Positions 1 through 11,340 of a DNA stretch of 64,000 bases are shown here, one piece after another. This DNA is from Arion vulgaris (Eukaryota > Mollusca > Gastropoda > Stylommatophora > Arionidae). Every line of letters starts with the position of its first letter. The first letter of the stretch is position 1. The position numbers and the translations under genes are program-made. The stretch spans positions 42,698,306-42,762,305 of the forward strand of contig CM036755.1 of NCBI GenBank assembly GCA_020796225.1. The letters are read 5' to 3'. Below the pieces are notes generated by a model that saw only the letters and a program-made list of their open reading frames with translations, had not been told where the DNA came from and did not search any database.

Positions 1-910
1 AAGAAATTTCCATTAAAATTGTCAAATTGAAGATTTCACATACTAAACATTCATGTCTCATAATATATAATCACATACAGTGGAAATTATAGCAATATTT
101 ACAGGAATAAAGAACTAATGTATATGAATAATAGTCCTAACATAGCAACTAATAATTTCTCTCCAAGAGACTGTGAGGTTCTGTCTGAATCCTTCTTCTT
201 TGTTGCAATCCTACTGAACCTGACTGGGCAACGCCTCTGAGCTGGTTGGAAACACTACTAGTATTATTTAAATTATTAATAATCGACGTATTTAAATCAC
301 AAACTTCTGTGTCATCAGAAGCTTCACTATCTTCACTATCAGTATCTACATCTTCATGCAACCAATCTCGCGCTTCTGCAGCTGTAAAACGTGCAGACCG
401 AGCTGATAACAAACCATTTCTAGACTCTGAATTGTTAGACATTATTTTTAATCACAGGGTAACTTGAAAACGAAAATTAAACTTGGTTTCACTTCTGATT
501 CTAGTCAAAACCACGATGTTGTGATTTGGTTATCGTTAGTACTTCCTTCTACTTAGTTCCGTTGATATAAAACTACAATCGGAGTGAAAATTAATAAAAC
601 TCAAGCAATAGTAGCCGCTTTAAAAGCGCTGCAGAATAAGAAATATTGCACTACAGTGTTCCACGGACTGAATCATTAATGTGTTATTTCAGTTTTATTG
701 ATTGTTTTATTCTGTTTCATAAGTTCTTGATTTGATCTTTGACCATTTACTACTAGTATGGAACAGAGACATTAATTTGGTAAAGGTCTACAGTATAGGT
801 GAGGTTTTGATTTTGGAATCCATCAACATTTGTATTTGTGTATCATCTAATTAAGAAAACTTCTTTTATTATCAATATTCTGCATTCATTGATTTCTATC
901 TGCTATCCAG
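1..910. other. Presumed RBBP4 intron, no gene recognised
   Basis: AT-rich sequence upstream of the first visible RBBP4 exon, ending in an acceptor (ctatccag at 903-910). The only notable frame is a minus-strand 97-codon ORF, listed separately. Confidence 0.6.
149..442 (-). pseudogene. Short acidic/serine-rich ORF, possible transposase N-terminus
   Basis: A 97-codon minus-strand frame, antisense within an RBBP4 intron. Residues about 27-48 are strongly acidic and Ser/Asp-rich (EDVDTDSEDSEASDDTEV). Such acidic leaders occur at the N-terminus of piggyBac-type transposases, and a piggyBac-type MITE exists elsewhere in the window, but no catalytic domain follows. It may be a chance ORF or a transposon relic. 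Function unknown. Confidence 0.25.
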
Positions 911-1000
911 ACCATTTGTTTGTGGGATTCAATGCAACCAGCACCAGGAAAGGATTGTTGATGCCATGACAATTTTCACAGGCCACACTTCTGTAGTGAG
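911..1000 (+). CDS. RBBP4: RBBP4 exon (WD repeat, TICLWD...GHTSVV), with indels
   Basis: First recognisable RBBP4 exon. It follows acceptor ctatccag and precedes donor gttaga. The start reads TICLWD and the end, in another frame, reads IVDAMTIFTGHTSVV, both matching the propeller blade that precedes the DVAWHLLHE segment of the family. The exon is 90 nt where about 93 are expected: one base is missing after GGGAT, one near CACCAGGAA and one in the last Glu codon (GTGAG for GTGGAG). As printed the frame therefore breaks into a TGA. Exon identity is secure; the indels may be sequencing errors or mutations. Confidence 0.85.
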
Positions 1001-1288
1001 GTTAGATATTTTTTGTTTTTAGATAAGATGGATATATCTTATGTGGTTTAATAATTAATAAGTGGTTGCATACTAAATTGTGTTTTTGTAATATACTGTT
1101 GGAAGGAAGATGAGGATAAGAACATTTAATGAAGAACAGTATAAAAGTAGACTAGGAAGTCACTCTCATTGGAAATCGAGATTAGCTCAAATAAAATCAG
1201 TGGTAATAGTTAGTTGTTCTATTTTCACAGGACCAAGTCATGTTAATCCACTGTAGTTTAGTAACCACAAGAAAATATACACTTCCTT

Positions 1289-1770
1289 ATCTGATGTAGG
1301 TGTCTAGCTTGCACATTTATGTTGTTGTCTGATATAAGTGTGAGCTTGCACTGTTTATGTTGTTGCTCTGATATAAGTGTGTAGCTTGCACATGTTTATG
1401 TTGTTGCTCTGATGTAAGTGTGTAGCTTGCACATGTTTATGTTGTTGCTCTGATGTGTGTAGCTTGCACATGTTTATGTTGTTGCTCTGATGTATGTATC
1501 TTGCACATGTTTATGTTGTTGCTCTGATATAATGTGTAGCTTGCACATGTTTATGTTGTTGCCTGATATAGTGTGTAGCTTCACATGTTTATGTTGTTGC
1601 TCTGATGTAAGTGTGTAGCTTGCACATGTTTATGTTGTTGCTCTGATGTAGGTGGGTGTAACTTGCACATGTTTATGTTGTTGCTCTGATGTAGATGTAG
1701 CTGCACATGTTATGTTGTTCTGATGTAGGTGTGATAGCTTACGCAGCTTGTTTAGTTGTTACTCTGATGG
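1289..1770. repeat. 41-bp minisatellite in RBBP4 intron
   Basis: About 11 degenerate copies of a unit containing TAGCTTGCACATGTTTATG followed by TTGTTGCTCTGATGTAAGTG. Copies start 41 bp apart at 1381 and 1422. Edge copies are diverged and several have single-base losses. Private to the intron between the two 5'-most visible exons. Confidence 0.92.
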
Positions 1771-1796
1771 AAGACAGTATTAGATTATACTTTCAG

Positions 1797-1862
1797 GATG
1801 TGGCTTAGCATTACTCATGAAAGTCTGTTTGGTTCTGTGGCAGATGATCAGAAACTAATGAT
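1797..1862 (+). CDS. RBBP4: RBBP4 exon (DVA-HE-SLFGSVADDQKLM), with indels
   Basis: Follows acceptor tttcag (1791-1796); ends in AT before GTGGTA, so the Ile codon is completed by the next exon (phase 2). The second half reads HESLFGSVADDQKLM, diagnostic for RBBP4/7. The first half should read DVAWHLLHE but as printed contains TAG where Trp is expected and then shifts frame. The exon is 66 nt against 68 expected, so two bases are missing. Flanking phases are otherwise right. Either assembly error or real lesions. Confidence 0.88.
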
Positions 1863-1942
1863 GTGGTATCAAAAAATGCCTATTCTTTAACTTATCTTAT
1901 CATATTGTATGTGCATGTGTTTTCACAGTGATATTAGCAATG

Positions 1943-3125
1943 TTGGTATCTAGAACTGTTACAATGTGGTAACCTAGAACTGTGTAACAATGTTGGTAGT
2001 CTAGAACTATGTAACAATGTTGGTAGTCTAGAACTGTGTAACAATGTTAGTAACCTAGAACTGTGTAACAATGTTGGTAGTCTAGAACTATGTAACAATG
2101 TTGGTAGTCTCAGAATGTAACAATGTTGGTAGCCTAGAACTGTGTAACAATGTTGGTAGCCTAGAACTGTGTAACAATGTTAGTAACCTAGAACTGTGTA
2201 ACAATGTTGGTAGTCTAGAACTGTGTAACAATGTTGTAGTCTAGAACATGTAACAATGTTGGTAGTCTAGAACTGTGTAACAATGTTGGTAACCTAGAAC
2301 TGTTAACATGTTGGTAGTCTAGAACTGTGTAACAATGTTGGTAGTCTAGAACTGTGTAACAATGTTGGTAGTCTAGAACTGTGTAACAATGTTGGTAGTC
2401 TAGAACTATGTAACAATGTTGGTAGTCTAGAACTGTGTAACAATGTTGGTAGTTTAGAACTTGTAACAATGTTGGTAACCTAGAACTGTGTAACAATGTT
2501 GGTAGTCTAGAACTGTGTAACAATGTTGGTAGTCTAGAACTGTATAACAATGTTAGTAGCCTAGAACTGTGTAACAATGTTGGTAGCCTAGAACTGTGTA
2601 ACAATGTTAGTAACCTAGAACTGTGTAACAATGTTGGTAGTCTAGAACTGTGTAACAATGTTGGTAGTCTAGAACTGTGTAACAATGTTGGTAACCTAGA
2701 ACTGTGTAACAATGTTGGTAGTCTAGAACTGTGTAACAATGTTGGTAACCTAGAACGGTAACAATGTTGGTAACCTAGAACTGTGTAACAATATTGGTAG
2801 CCTAGAACTGTGTAACAATGTTGGTAGCCTAGAACTGTGTAACAATGTTGGTAACCTAGAACTGTGTAACAATGTTGGTAATCTAGAACTGTGTAACAAT
2901 GTTGGTAACCTAGAACTGTGTAACAATGTTAGTAGTCTAGAACTGTGTAACAATGTTGGTAGTCTAGAACTGTGTAACAATGTTGGTAGACTAGAACTTG
3001 TAACAATGTTGCGTAGACTAGAACGTGTAACAATGTTAGTGTCTAGAACTGTGTAACAATGTTGGTAGACTAGAACTTTTAACAATGTTAGTAGTTTAGA
3101 ACTGTTAACAATGTTGTAGCCTAGG
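1943..3125. repeat. 27-bp minisatellite (CTAGAACTGTGTAACAATGT) array
   Basis: More than 40 head-to-tail copies of a 27-bp unit built on CTAGAACTGTGTAACAATGT plus TGGTAGT, with GGTAACC and GTTAGTA variants. Because 27 is a multiple of three, long minus-strand frames (repeated LHSSRLPTL) appear but are not genes. Many copies lack one base, which breaks those frames. Confidence 0.96.
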
Positions 3126-3189
3126 ATGAGTGTATTTTCAGTATTAAAGGATGAGTGTATTCCAACTTCTCTGCCGGAGTGTATGTATA

Positions 3190-4300
3190 GTCAGTATCTC
3201 TGAGTTGGAGTAACAATAAAAGTGTGTTGAAATATTTTAAAATAGGAAGACTGTAGTAAAAACTTGATAAATAGTGAAGACGTACAAACAAGTACTGTTT
3301 CAAAATACGAAACTATAACAACGTTGAACAGGTTTATGCAACGAACAACAGATGACAAATAAATGAACACAATGAACAAAAACGTACTGAAACATTAATC
3401 TTACCACTACGACAGAATAGTTGCAGAATATGCAGAATTCGAAATAGGGAAGACTGCAGTAAAACTTGATAAAACTTGATAAATGATAGTAATCGTTGTA
3501 TTTTGCTGTTTATCGTCACTGTTTCTGTATTTTGTAAAACTATAGTACTTTGTTTATCGTTTTCACTATTTATCAAGTTTACTGCAGTCTTCCCTATTTC
3601 GATATTGTCGCCATATTGCTGCAACTATTGTGGACAGTAGTAATTAATAGTTCAGATACGTTGTATTGGTCCATTATGTTTCATTTAATTGTCACTTCTG
3701 TTTGTTCGTTGCTGATAAAGGCCCTGTTGTCAACGTTGCTGTTTATCGTCACTGTTTCTGTATTTTGTAAAACTATAATACTTGTTTGTCATGTTTCACT
3801 ATTTATCAAGTTTTACTGCAGTCTTCCCTATTTGATATTCGTGCCATATTGCTGCAACTATTCTCTAGACGTAGTAGGTAAGATTTAATAGTTTCAGATA
3901 CGTTTGATTTGAGTGTCCATTTGTGTTTCATTTAATTTGTCACTTCTGTTTGTTCGTTGCTTGATAAAGGCCCTGTTGAGTAAACGCTGTTATCGTCACT
4001 GTTTCTGTATTTTGTAAAACTATAGTACTTTGTTTGTGTGTTTCACTATTTATCAAGTTTACTGCAGTCTTCCCTATTTCGATATTCAAGCATATTGCGC
4101 AACTATTCATTGTGACGTAGTAGGTAAGATTTAATAGTTTCCTTAGATACATTTGTATTTGGTCGTCCATTTGTGTTTCATTTTAATTTGTCACTTCTGT
4201 TTGTTCGTTGCTGATAAAGGCCTGTTAGTAAACGTTGCTGTTTATGTCACTGTTTCTGTATTTTGTAAACTATAGTACTTGTTTGACGTGTTTCACATTG
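3190..4300. mobile_element. Penelope-like element 3' ends, tandem and inverted
   Basis: Three plus-strand tandem copies (about 250 bp apart; the TTTCATTTAATTGTCACTTC segment recurs near 3678, 3927 and 4178) of a terminal sequence containing TTGATAAAGGCC, a TCGTCACTGTTTCTGTATTT stretch, TTTTGTAAAACTATAGTACT and TTTACTGCAGTCTTCCCTAT. A partly inverted copy lies at about 3220-3480. The same terminal signature follows GIY-YIG endonuclease frames at 32-33.4 kb and 49.4-50.75 kb, identifying these as Penelope-like ends. Heavily eroded with many one-base gaps. Confidence 0.75.
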
Positions 4301-4679
4301 AAAAAGTGAGATTTTCAGAATGGTCACTCTTTCTGTCAGCATCACTTAAATTGTCTGTGCAGGAGGAGGATAACTGGCTTGGCCTCATAAGAATAACTTG
4401 TCGGAGAGCTAGCTCTGAAAAATAACTGTAGGATGGCCCTACTTTCACAACTAGTATGTATGAAAAATATGATTGAAAATGTTGGACAGAAATACACCAA
4501 ACTGGAAATAGCTTGTCAAGGACAGTTCCAGCTGGAAGTAGACTTTGTCAACACTGGTCTGAGAACCGATAAATGCAAACAAAGATAGCTCAGTGATGTA
4601 AACCATGCCAGGAGAAAACAGAAACTCATACAAAAACAGTTGAAGGCTACCAACTTTGTTACACAGTTTTAGGGCTACC

Positions 4680-4962
<283 letters not shown>

Positions 4963-5164
4963 TGAATCTTCATATGTGTTTACCCGCTATAAATTCAGGC
5001 GTAGTCAGGACACCTGGTATGACGCTTCTGACTGATTTTTGAGTGATGACTTGCTTTCCTTTTAATGTGTCCCCCTTCATACAGATATGCCTTATCTGAC
5101 TTCAGAGGCAGTAGAGTTGGATCTTAATACAGACTTTTGTAAATTTAATCAGTTAACTAAATAT

Positions 5165-5280
5165 ATAGTCGCCCGAGTGGTTACCAGGGCCCAAATTGGG
5201 GATGTAAAGAATATAACCACTGTTACCTGCCATGCATGTCGTAAGAGGCGACTAAGGAGGTTGGTCGTGGGGCTGGCTAC
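5165..5280 (+). repeat. SINE-B-like head fused to a LINE 5' leader
   Basis: CGCCCGAGTGGTTACCAGGG followed by GATGTAAAGAATATAACCAC and CATGTCGTAAGAGGCGACTA, the same ~110-bp head seen in the SINE-B copies at 12.6, 39.2 and 52.3 kb. Here it runs on into a LINE 5' leader instead of the usual SINE body. Confidence 0.65.
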
Positions 5281-5660
5281 CCCACACCGTAAAACACCAG
5301 ATAGCTACAGAAACCACAGCCAAGAAAATTCAAAGCTCGCCACCCGAGGAAGAAGAGGGACCACAAATAGAGGGACTCATGAAGCGACCCGGTGAAATTC
5401 GAAAGAAAATTGGGCTGCCGATTCACCTTCTTTCAACCCGGAAGTTCTCCAGGATTGGCACCTGGAATGTCCGCACGATGTTCATAAGGGAAGACCCAGA
5501 AACACCTGGAGACAGGAGTTAGAAATGGAACGCAAAAAAACGGGGAGAGAGTGGTGAGATCTGGAAAAGATGTCTTTGGATAGGTGGGCTTGGAAGGCCT
5601 TGGTTGCAAACCTATGCTTCCTAGGGCGAAGGGTGAAGAATGAAAGAAATATATAGTAAT
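5281..5660 (+). mobile_element. Internally deleted APE-type LINE (5' leader + EN start + 3' end)
   Basis: After the leader the sequence encodes RIGTWNVRTM at about 5452-5481, the first motif of the apurinic-like endonuclease in RTE-type LINEs. It then switches at once to a LINE C-terminus (GRPRNTWRQELEMERKK...). The whole reverse transcriptase is missing, so this is an internal deletion derivative. Confidence 0.65.
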
Positions 5661-6127
5661 CTTTTCTCTTTTTTTTTGTGGTGCACATATCTTTAATAAA
5701 CATACACTATTCTTTTTCTGCCTTATGATATCTTTTCCATGTCTTCACAATCACTTTAATATCTGTTACTAGATCTCTTCTACTTGAAATATTTGGAATT
5801 ACATTTGGAACTGCATTACAACCAAATTGTAAAAAAATGGAGTGGATTCTACTTGTTTTTTGAAAGATCTCTTAAAAACCTTTGAAAGATTTTGGGATTT
5901 GGAGAACTGCAGAAACTTGCATATTTATAGAATTATAAACATGTAGTCATTCTTGTCAGAATGCATAAAAGGTTCATGTTTATTTTCTATACAAAACGCA
6001 AAGACAAAGAAAAAAGAGCACCTCTAGAAGAGCACATGGTTGTTTGAAACTTTTGTCTTCTATAAATCAAGTTACCTATTTTCATCAAAAATACCATTAG
6101 ATTTTGGCATAAAAACTACAAGTCTTA
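5661..6127. other. AT-rich intron, nothing recognised
   Basis: AT-rich intronic sequence with no convincing frame, repeat or RNA signature. Confidence 0.5.
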
Positions 6128-6844
6128 AGGGGTTTGGCTCAGAAAAAATAATTTTCTTTATTAATTAAGTTAGAGCAATTATTTATAATGTGCATGTTAA
6201 GATATGAATGTAGATCTATTTTAATGTTTACAAAAAAAAGTTGCATGTTTGCCATGACAACAGCGACCATCTTTAAAAAATACATGTTATTAGAATCCAA
6301 AAATTTACAAAACAAGCAAATATATTGAGAAATAAAGGGGTGATACATAAAGTGTAAGCATATTTACAGCTACTGACGCAATTTATTTTTTGTAAAATCT
6401 CAAGAAATATATTTTATTTTTAAACTTATGCTTGCCAAAAAACCACACAAAATGTATCATCATTTCACATTGAAAATTAATTTTAAAAACATGTTTTCAC
6501 AAAAATGTAATTTGAAATGGACCTGTAGCTACAACAAAATTATATGTAGGATATTCATCCTAAATTTCGTGTATATAGCTTTAGTATTAGTTAAAACTCA
6601 GGAATTTCCGACACAAAAAAATGGGAAAAAATGATTTTGAGAAAACTAAATTTTAAACTTGGAATTTGAAAGAAAAAGGGCTAGAATTGAACGTTTCTTA
6701 TTAATGTTGTAATGCTAATAGGCAAATAAAATAACATAATTTTATGTGTAATCGATATCTGAATGTTGTACTTTATGGAACTAAACAATTTGAAAAATCC
6801 ATATTTTTGACTAAAACTAAAATTTTCTAGAGAGCCAAATCCCA
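6128..6844. mobile_element. Candidate MITE with 13-bp terminal inverted repeats
   Basis: Left end AGGGGTTTGGCTC (6128-6140) and right end GAGCCAAATCCCA (6832-6844) are imperfect inverted repeats (11 of 13 positions match). Both sit next to TA (6126-6127 and 6845-6846), compatible with a TA duplication. The interior is very AT-rich and non-coding. A Tc1/mariner-type or other MITE is possible; chance is not excluded. Confidence 0.45.
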
Positions 6845-6846
6845 TA

Positions 6847-7132
6847 ACTCTTTCCACACGCAGTTATTTCCTCATTTATATGCAGTTAAGGTAGGCAATT
6901 TTTAAAAAAAATCACAACTACTCATCAATAAATAAAAATATATATATATCTTATTATATACTAATTTGAAGAAAACTGGAGAACCTATTAGAATAAAAAG
7001 GCTAAAAGCAATACATGGAATATTTTAGAAGAAACTGGGGCAAATATGACAACATAAATAGAAAAATTATAAATTGTTAGTGACATATGCAACACTTACG
7101 TGACATTATAACAGCATCTTCAAAATATATCC
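6847..7132. other. AT-rich intron, nothing recognised
   Basis: No supported feature; low-complexity AT-rich sequence including a short (TA) run near 6945. Confidence 0.5.
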
Positions 7133-7441
7133 CTATGTGCTTCTAGAAATCGTTTTGTAATCCAATTTGTGAGGTCCAGGCAAAATTTTATGACAATATA
7201 TCCAATAGAAATGAAGATATGATGAAAAGTTAACATCAAGCTCAAGTTGGGCATTGATAGCCATTATATTATGATGATCATCTGCCTGATTCACTTTGTT
7301 ATATTCTGGATCGGAATCGTTACTAATACTACTTATAGTACTATTATTATCTGAATCATCCATACATTTTTCTATAAAAATCAGCGCCTGCTCGCCTGAT
7401 ACACGCATGGGACGCTTATTACCTGAAGGGCCTGGTCCCAC
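7133..7441 (-). pseudogene. Possible piggyBac-type transposase N-terminus
   Basis: A 102-codon minus-strand frame beginning MGPGPSGNKRPMRVSGEQAL with an acidic Ser/Asn/Asp stretch (DDSDNNSTISSISNDSDPEY) at about residues 28-47. This is typical of the disordered leader of piggyBac-type transposases. No DDD catalytic core follows downstream. It is antisense within an RBBP4 intron. Best treated as an unassigned ORF or transposon relic. Confidence 0.3.
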
Positions 7442-7675
7442 ATTGAACTGTTTACAAAAACTGCGTCTGTAGCAGCAACAAATAAACTTGAAGCAAATTG
7501 AAACGTGGGTGAATGAACGATGAAATCGAAAGAGAAAGGGATGCTATTAAGTGAAGGAACCAGAAGAATACTATTAAAAACTAAAATTAGTAGAAGTAAA
7601 ACTAGAAAGACTTGTATAAATGAAACAACTCGAACGGCGAACAAAACAACTCAAACGGCGAACGAAACAACTTGA

Positions 7676-8022
7676 TAGCGCAGTGTACGGCTTAAATCGT
7701 GGAACAGAAGTCCGTGGGGCAGTGTGTGCTAAGCGAACAGAAGTGCTGTGGCGCATGTGCGCTTAAAGCATGGAACAGAAGTCGCTGTGGCGCAGTGTAC
7801 GGCTTAAAGCGTGGAACAGAAGTCGCTGTGGCGCAGTGTCGGCTTAAAGCTGGAACAGAAGTCGCTGTGGCGCAGTGTGCGGCTTAAAGCGTGGAACAGA
7901 AGTCGCTGTGGCGCAGTGTACGGCTTAAAGCGTGGAACAGAAGTCGCTGTGGCGCAGTGTACGGCTTAAAGCGTGGAACAGAAGTCGCTGTGGCGCAGTA
8001 TGCGCTTAAAACGTGGAAAAAG
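7676..8022. repeat. 41-bp minisatellite (GGCTTAAAGCGTGGAACAGA)
   Basis: About eight copies of GGCTTAAAGCGTGGAACAGA followed by AGTCGCTGTGGCGCAGTGTAC. Copies begin near 7801, 7841, 7881 and 7922. GC-richer than its surroundings and ends 90 bp before an RBBP4 exon. Confidence 0.93.
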
Positions 8023-8100
8023 TTAAGATTGTAATTATGAAACTGTTTCTCTTTCTTTTCCTCAAAAGAAAGGAGATAAAATTTCTTCTGGTATTGGTAA

Positions 8101-8840
<740 letters not shown>

Positions 8841-8844
8841 TCTT

Positions 8845-9214
8845 GGTACAACTAAAGTGACAGGTGGAAGAAATATGCAATTCACTGAATCTGATTCTAC
8901 AACAGAGTACAAGATCAGAATCCATTCTTTTACACAGAACAACTGGCGCTGTTCGCAGATCCATCCTCAACATGATATTAGCTGATATCTCAGATAATTG
9001 CAAATAGAGTCCTAGATGACATAGGAAGTGACCACAAACCAATAAACTGGAGAATTATAAAAAATGCTAACTGGACATCATATACTACAACTTCAGACAG
9101 ATTAATAGAATTAACCTGACAGATAAAGTAGAATTAACCTGACAGATAAAGTAGAATTAACCTGACAGATAAAGTAGAGAGTACATACAACAGCATCACA
9201 AAGAATATGCTAGA
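8845..9214 (+). mobile_element. LINE endonuclease C-terminal fragment
   Basis: Plus-strand frame containing DDIGSDHKPI followed by a Trp-rich linker (NWRIIKNANWTSY), the last motif of an APE-type LINE endonuclease (SDHxPI) and the start of the linker to the RT. The interruption by a SINE at 9227 and the continuation at 9485 show it was longer. It also contains three 23-bp repeats. Confidence 0.7.
9109..9180. repeat. Three 23-bp tandem repeats
   Basis: TTAACCTGACAGATAAAGTA plus GAA repeated three times (starts 9111, 9134, 9157), inside the LINE fragment. Confidence 0.95.
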
Positions 9215-9226
9215 AACAGTTAACAT

Positions 9227-9472
9227 GAAAATGAACATCGTGGCACATCCTTTACAAGACTTAGCCATCAACCACAGTAAACGAGTCATTGATTTTATAG
9301 GCACCACTTACATGTTCAGTGGTTTGCCATTGCTTTCTGAATGGTGGGGTCTATTTTTACCGTTCGTAAATATCCCAGGACATGAATTTGCTTCCAAACT
9401 GCCTGCCGCAGCGTTTGAACCAGGTACGCTTGGGTTTTGATCGAGCTCACTACTGCTTAAGTTACATATACC
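9227..9472 (-). repeat. SINE-A copy with 12-bp target duplication
   Basis: tRNA-derived SINE on the minus strand. Read on the minus strand, an A-box-like TAGCTCAAGCGGTAG (diverged here) and a B-box-like GGTTCAAA follow the 5' end. It is flanked by AACAGTTAACAT (9215-9226) and AACAGTTATCAT (9473-9484), one mismatch, so the boundaries are well defined. It interrupts a LINE fragment. Confidence 0.88.
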
Positions 9473-9484
9473 AACAGTTATCAT

Positions 9485-9625
9485 AGCAATACCAAAAAAA
9501 CAACCAAGAGCATTTCAATCCATTTTGGTTCCCAGAATTAGAGAATGTTGTTAGAGATCAAAGAAAAGCCAAAGAAAGATGAAGCAGATCCTAGCAAAAC
9601 AAACAAATTATGATAATAAACTTAC
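9485..9625 (+). mobile_element. LINE fragment, continuation beyond SINE
   Basis: Encodes, with small frame breaks, a segment with FPELENVV-like and RDQRKAKEK residues (VVRDQRKAKEKMKQILAKQ), typical of the linker between endonuclease and RT in I/Jockey-type LINEs. It continues the fragment that ends at 9214. Confidence 0.5.
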
Positions 9626-10008
9626 ATAACAGGTAATATGTCAAAGTAAGAAACATGAGTAATATGTCAAGTAGAAACATGCAGGTAATATGTCAAAGTA
9701 AGAAACATGCAGGTAATATGTCAAAGTAAACATGCAGGTAATATGTCAAGTAAGAAACATGCAAGTAATATGTCAAAGTAAGAAACATGCAGGTAATATT
9801 CAAAGTAGAAACATGCAGGTAATATGTCAAAGTAAGAAACATGCAGGTAATATGTCAAAGTAAGAAACATGCAGGTAATATGTCAAAGTAAGAAACATGC
9901 AGGTAATATGTCAAAGTAGAAACATGAGTAATATGTCAAAGTAAGAACATGCAGGTAATATGTCAAAGTAAGAACATGGAGGTATATGTCAAAGTAAGAA
10001 ACATGGAC
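9626..10008. repeat. 28-bp minisatellite (CAGGTAATATGTCAAAGTAA)
   Basis: About 14 copies of CAGGTAATATGTCAAAGTAA plus GAAACATG with several one- or two-base losses. It is embedded in LINE-derived sequence that resumes after 10010. Confidence 0.94.
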
Positions 10009-10129
10009 AAGAGCGGATAAAAACCTGGATTCCAAAGAATGAGGAAAATAATGCAAGTCATCCTTAACTGTTCTGATGGAAAGAAAAAGAAGGTCCAAAA
10101 ACTACAAAGAATTGGTGGAAAACCTTAGT

Positions 10130-10870
10130 GAGCTATTGTCTTTCCCCATGTGGATGATGGAATTGGTTGTCCACTCTTGCCTTTAAGCTTAGGGGCAGGA
10201 GCTTTAATTTGTGTTCCATAGCCAGAGGAGTCGCCCTTGTGTTATATCCGTGTTTACTTAGTGTGGTCTTGATATTGTCTATCCATCTTTTCTTGGTCTT
10301 CCCTTGGCTCTAGTACCTGATATCTGTTTATTGTATGCTGTTATTGGTAGTTGGTTGTATTCCATTCTCGTTAAATGTTAGAACCACTGCATTTGTTGTC
10401 TTCCATGTATTTGGTGCGTGAAGTTATGCCCACTCTGTTTCTGATGTCTTTGTTTCATAGTCTATCTTCCCTAGGGACACCCACCGCCTTCCTCAAGCAT
10501 TTAATTTCACACTAGGTGAGCTTTCTGTGGTGTGTTGCTGTCAGAAACCAAGTTTGACACTGGTAACAAAGTGTTGGTAGGAAAATATGTTTTATCATCT
10601 GTTTTTTTTTTTACTTCCATCTTGATCTTTGGGTGTTGTAGTAATAGTGCCAGCTGGTAGATCACTGCATTTGCTTTTTGGCATCTTGTCTCTATTTCTC
10701 TAGTTTTCTGACCTCTGTAAAAATGCTGCTTACATATTTAATTCAGAAACTTGCTTTACTCTGGTGATGTCTATTTGTATGTCTGCTTGGCTTGGTGTTC
10801 TGCTGATTTGCCAGGTCTCAGTCTTTTGTGTCTTGATTTTCATGTTGTATTTCCTCCCATGCTGTTAGTG
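10130..10870 (-). mobile_element. LINE-A reverse transcriptase 3' fragment
   Basis: Minus-strand remnant of an APE-type non-LTR retrotransposon. Reverse-complement frames give EIETRCQKANAV, LLQHPKIKMEVK and a downstream REDQEKMDRQYQDH-like stretch, matching copies at 18.1 and 51.3-52.0 kb. Several stops and frameshifts; no catalytic residues kept. Confidence 0.75.
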
Positions 10871-11188
10871 AACAATAAAAAAAAGAAAAAATGAAATCAC
10901 AAGTACTGTGCCAAAACCAGTAAATCAACTCAAAAGGAAACTAGACAAAACAATTAAGAACATAACAAAAACACAACAAAGAGCTAGTCAGGTACAAACA
11001 TCTCACAGTTGAGAACTGAATACACCCGGACCAGAAAGCCTCAGGTACAGAAATAATTGCTTAATAAGTGATAGTGTATCTATGGTCATAAAGCAGAGCT
11101 AACGCTTCTTGAGTTTCATTAACATAACTTGGGTAGAACTCAAGTTCTACTTTCAAAACATGGCCAACTGCTACGAAGAGCTGGTGAA
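10871..11188. other. Intron, nothing recognised
   Basis: A-rich tract near 10875-10995 and unassigned sequence; no supported feature. Confidence 0.45.
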
Positions 11189-11340
11189 TGTTTTCCTGTA
11201 CTCCTAGGACTGTTGCTAGAGTTACAGAGTTTGTGCTTTATGCAATATTCTTGACAGTCGACATGCCATTTCTGCAGAGAGGAACTGAACCATATGGGAA
11301 AACCTAGTGCAGTGAAGTCAATCCTTTGCCTTTAAACTAA
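11189..11340 (+). repeat. SINE-C fragment (5' truncated)
   Basis: Body of the SINE-C family: CTCCTAGGACTGTTGC, GTTACAGAGTTTGTGCTTT, CATGCCATTTCTGCAGAGAG, CATATGGGAAAACC and GTGCAGTGAAGTCAATCCTT. Compare with the fuller copies at 45379 and 62315. The tRNA-like head is missing or unrecognisable. Confidence 0.75.

Noticed and set aside
2215..3085. Long minus-strand frames of LHSSRLPTL repeats
   Set aside because: They are the 27-bp minisatellite translated; period divisible by three, intronic, broken by one-base losses.
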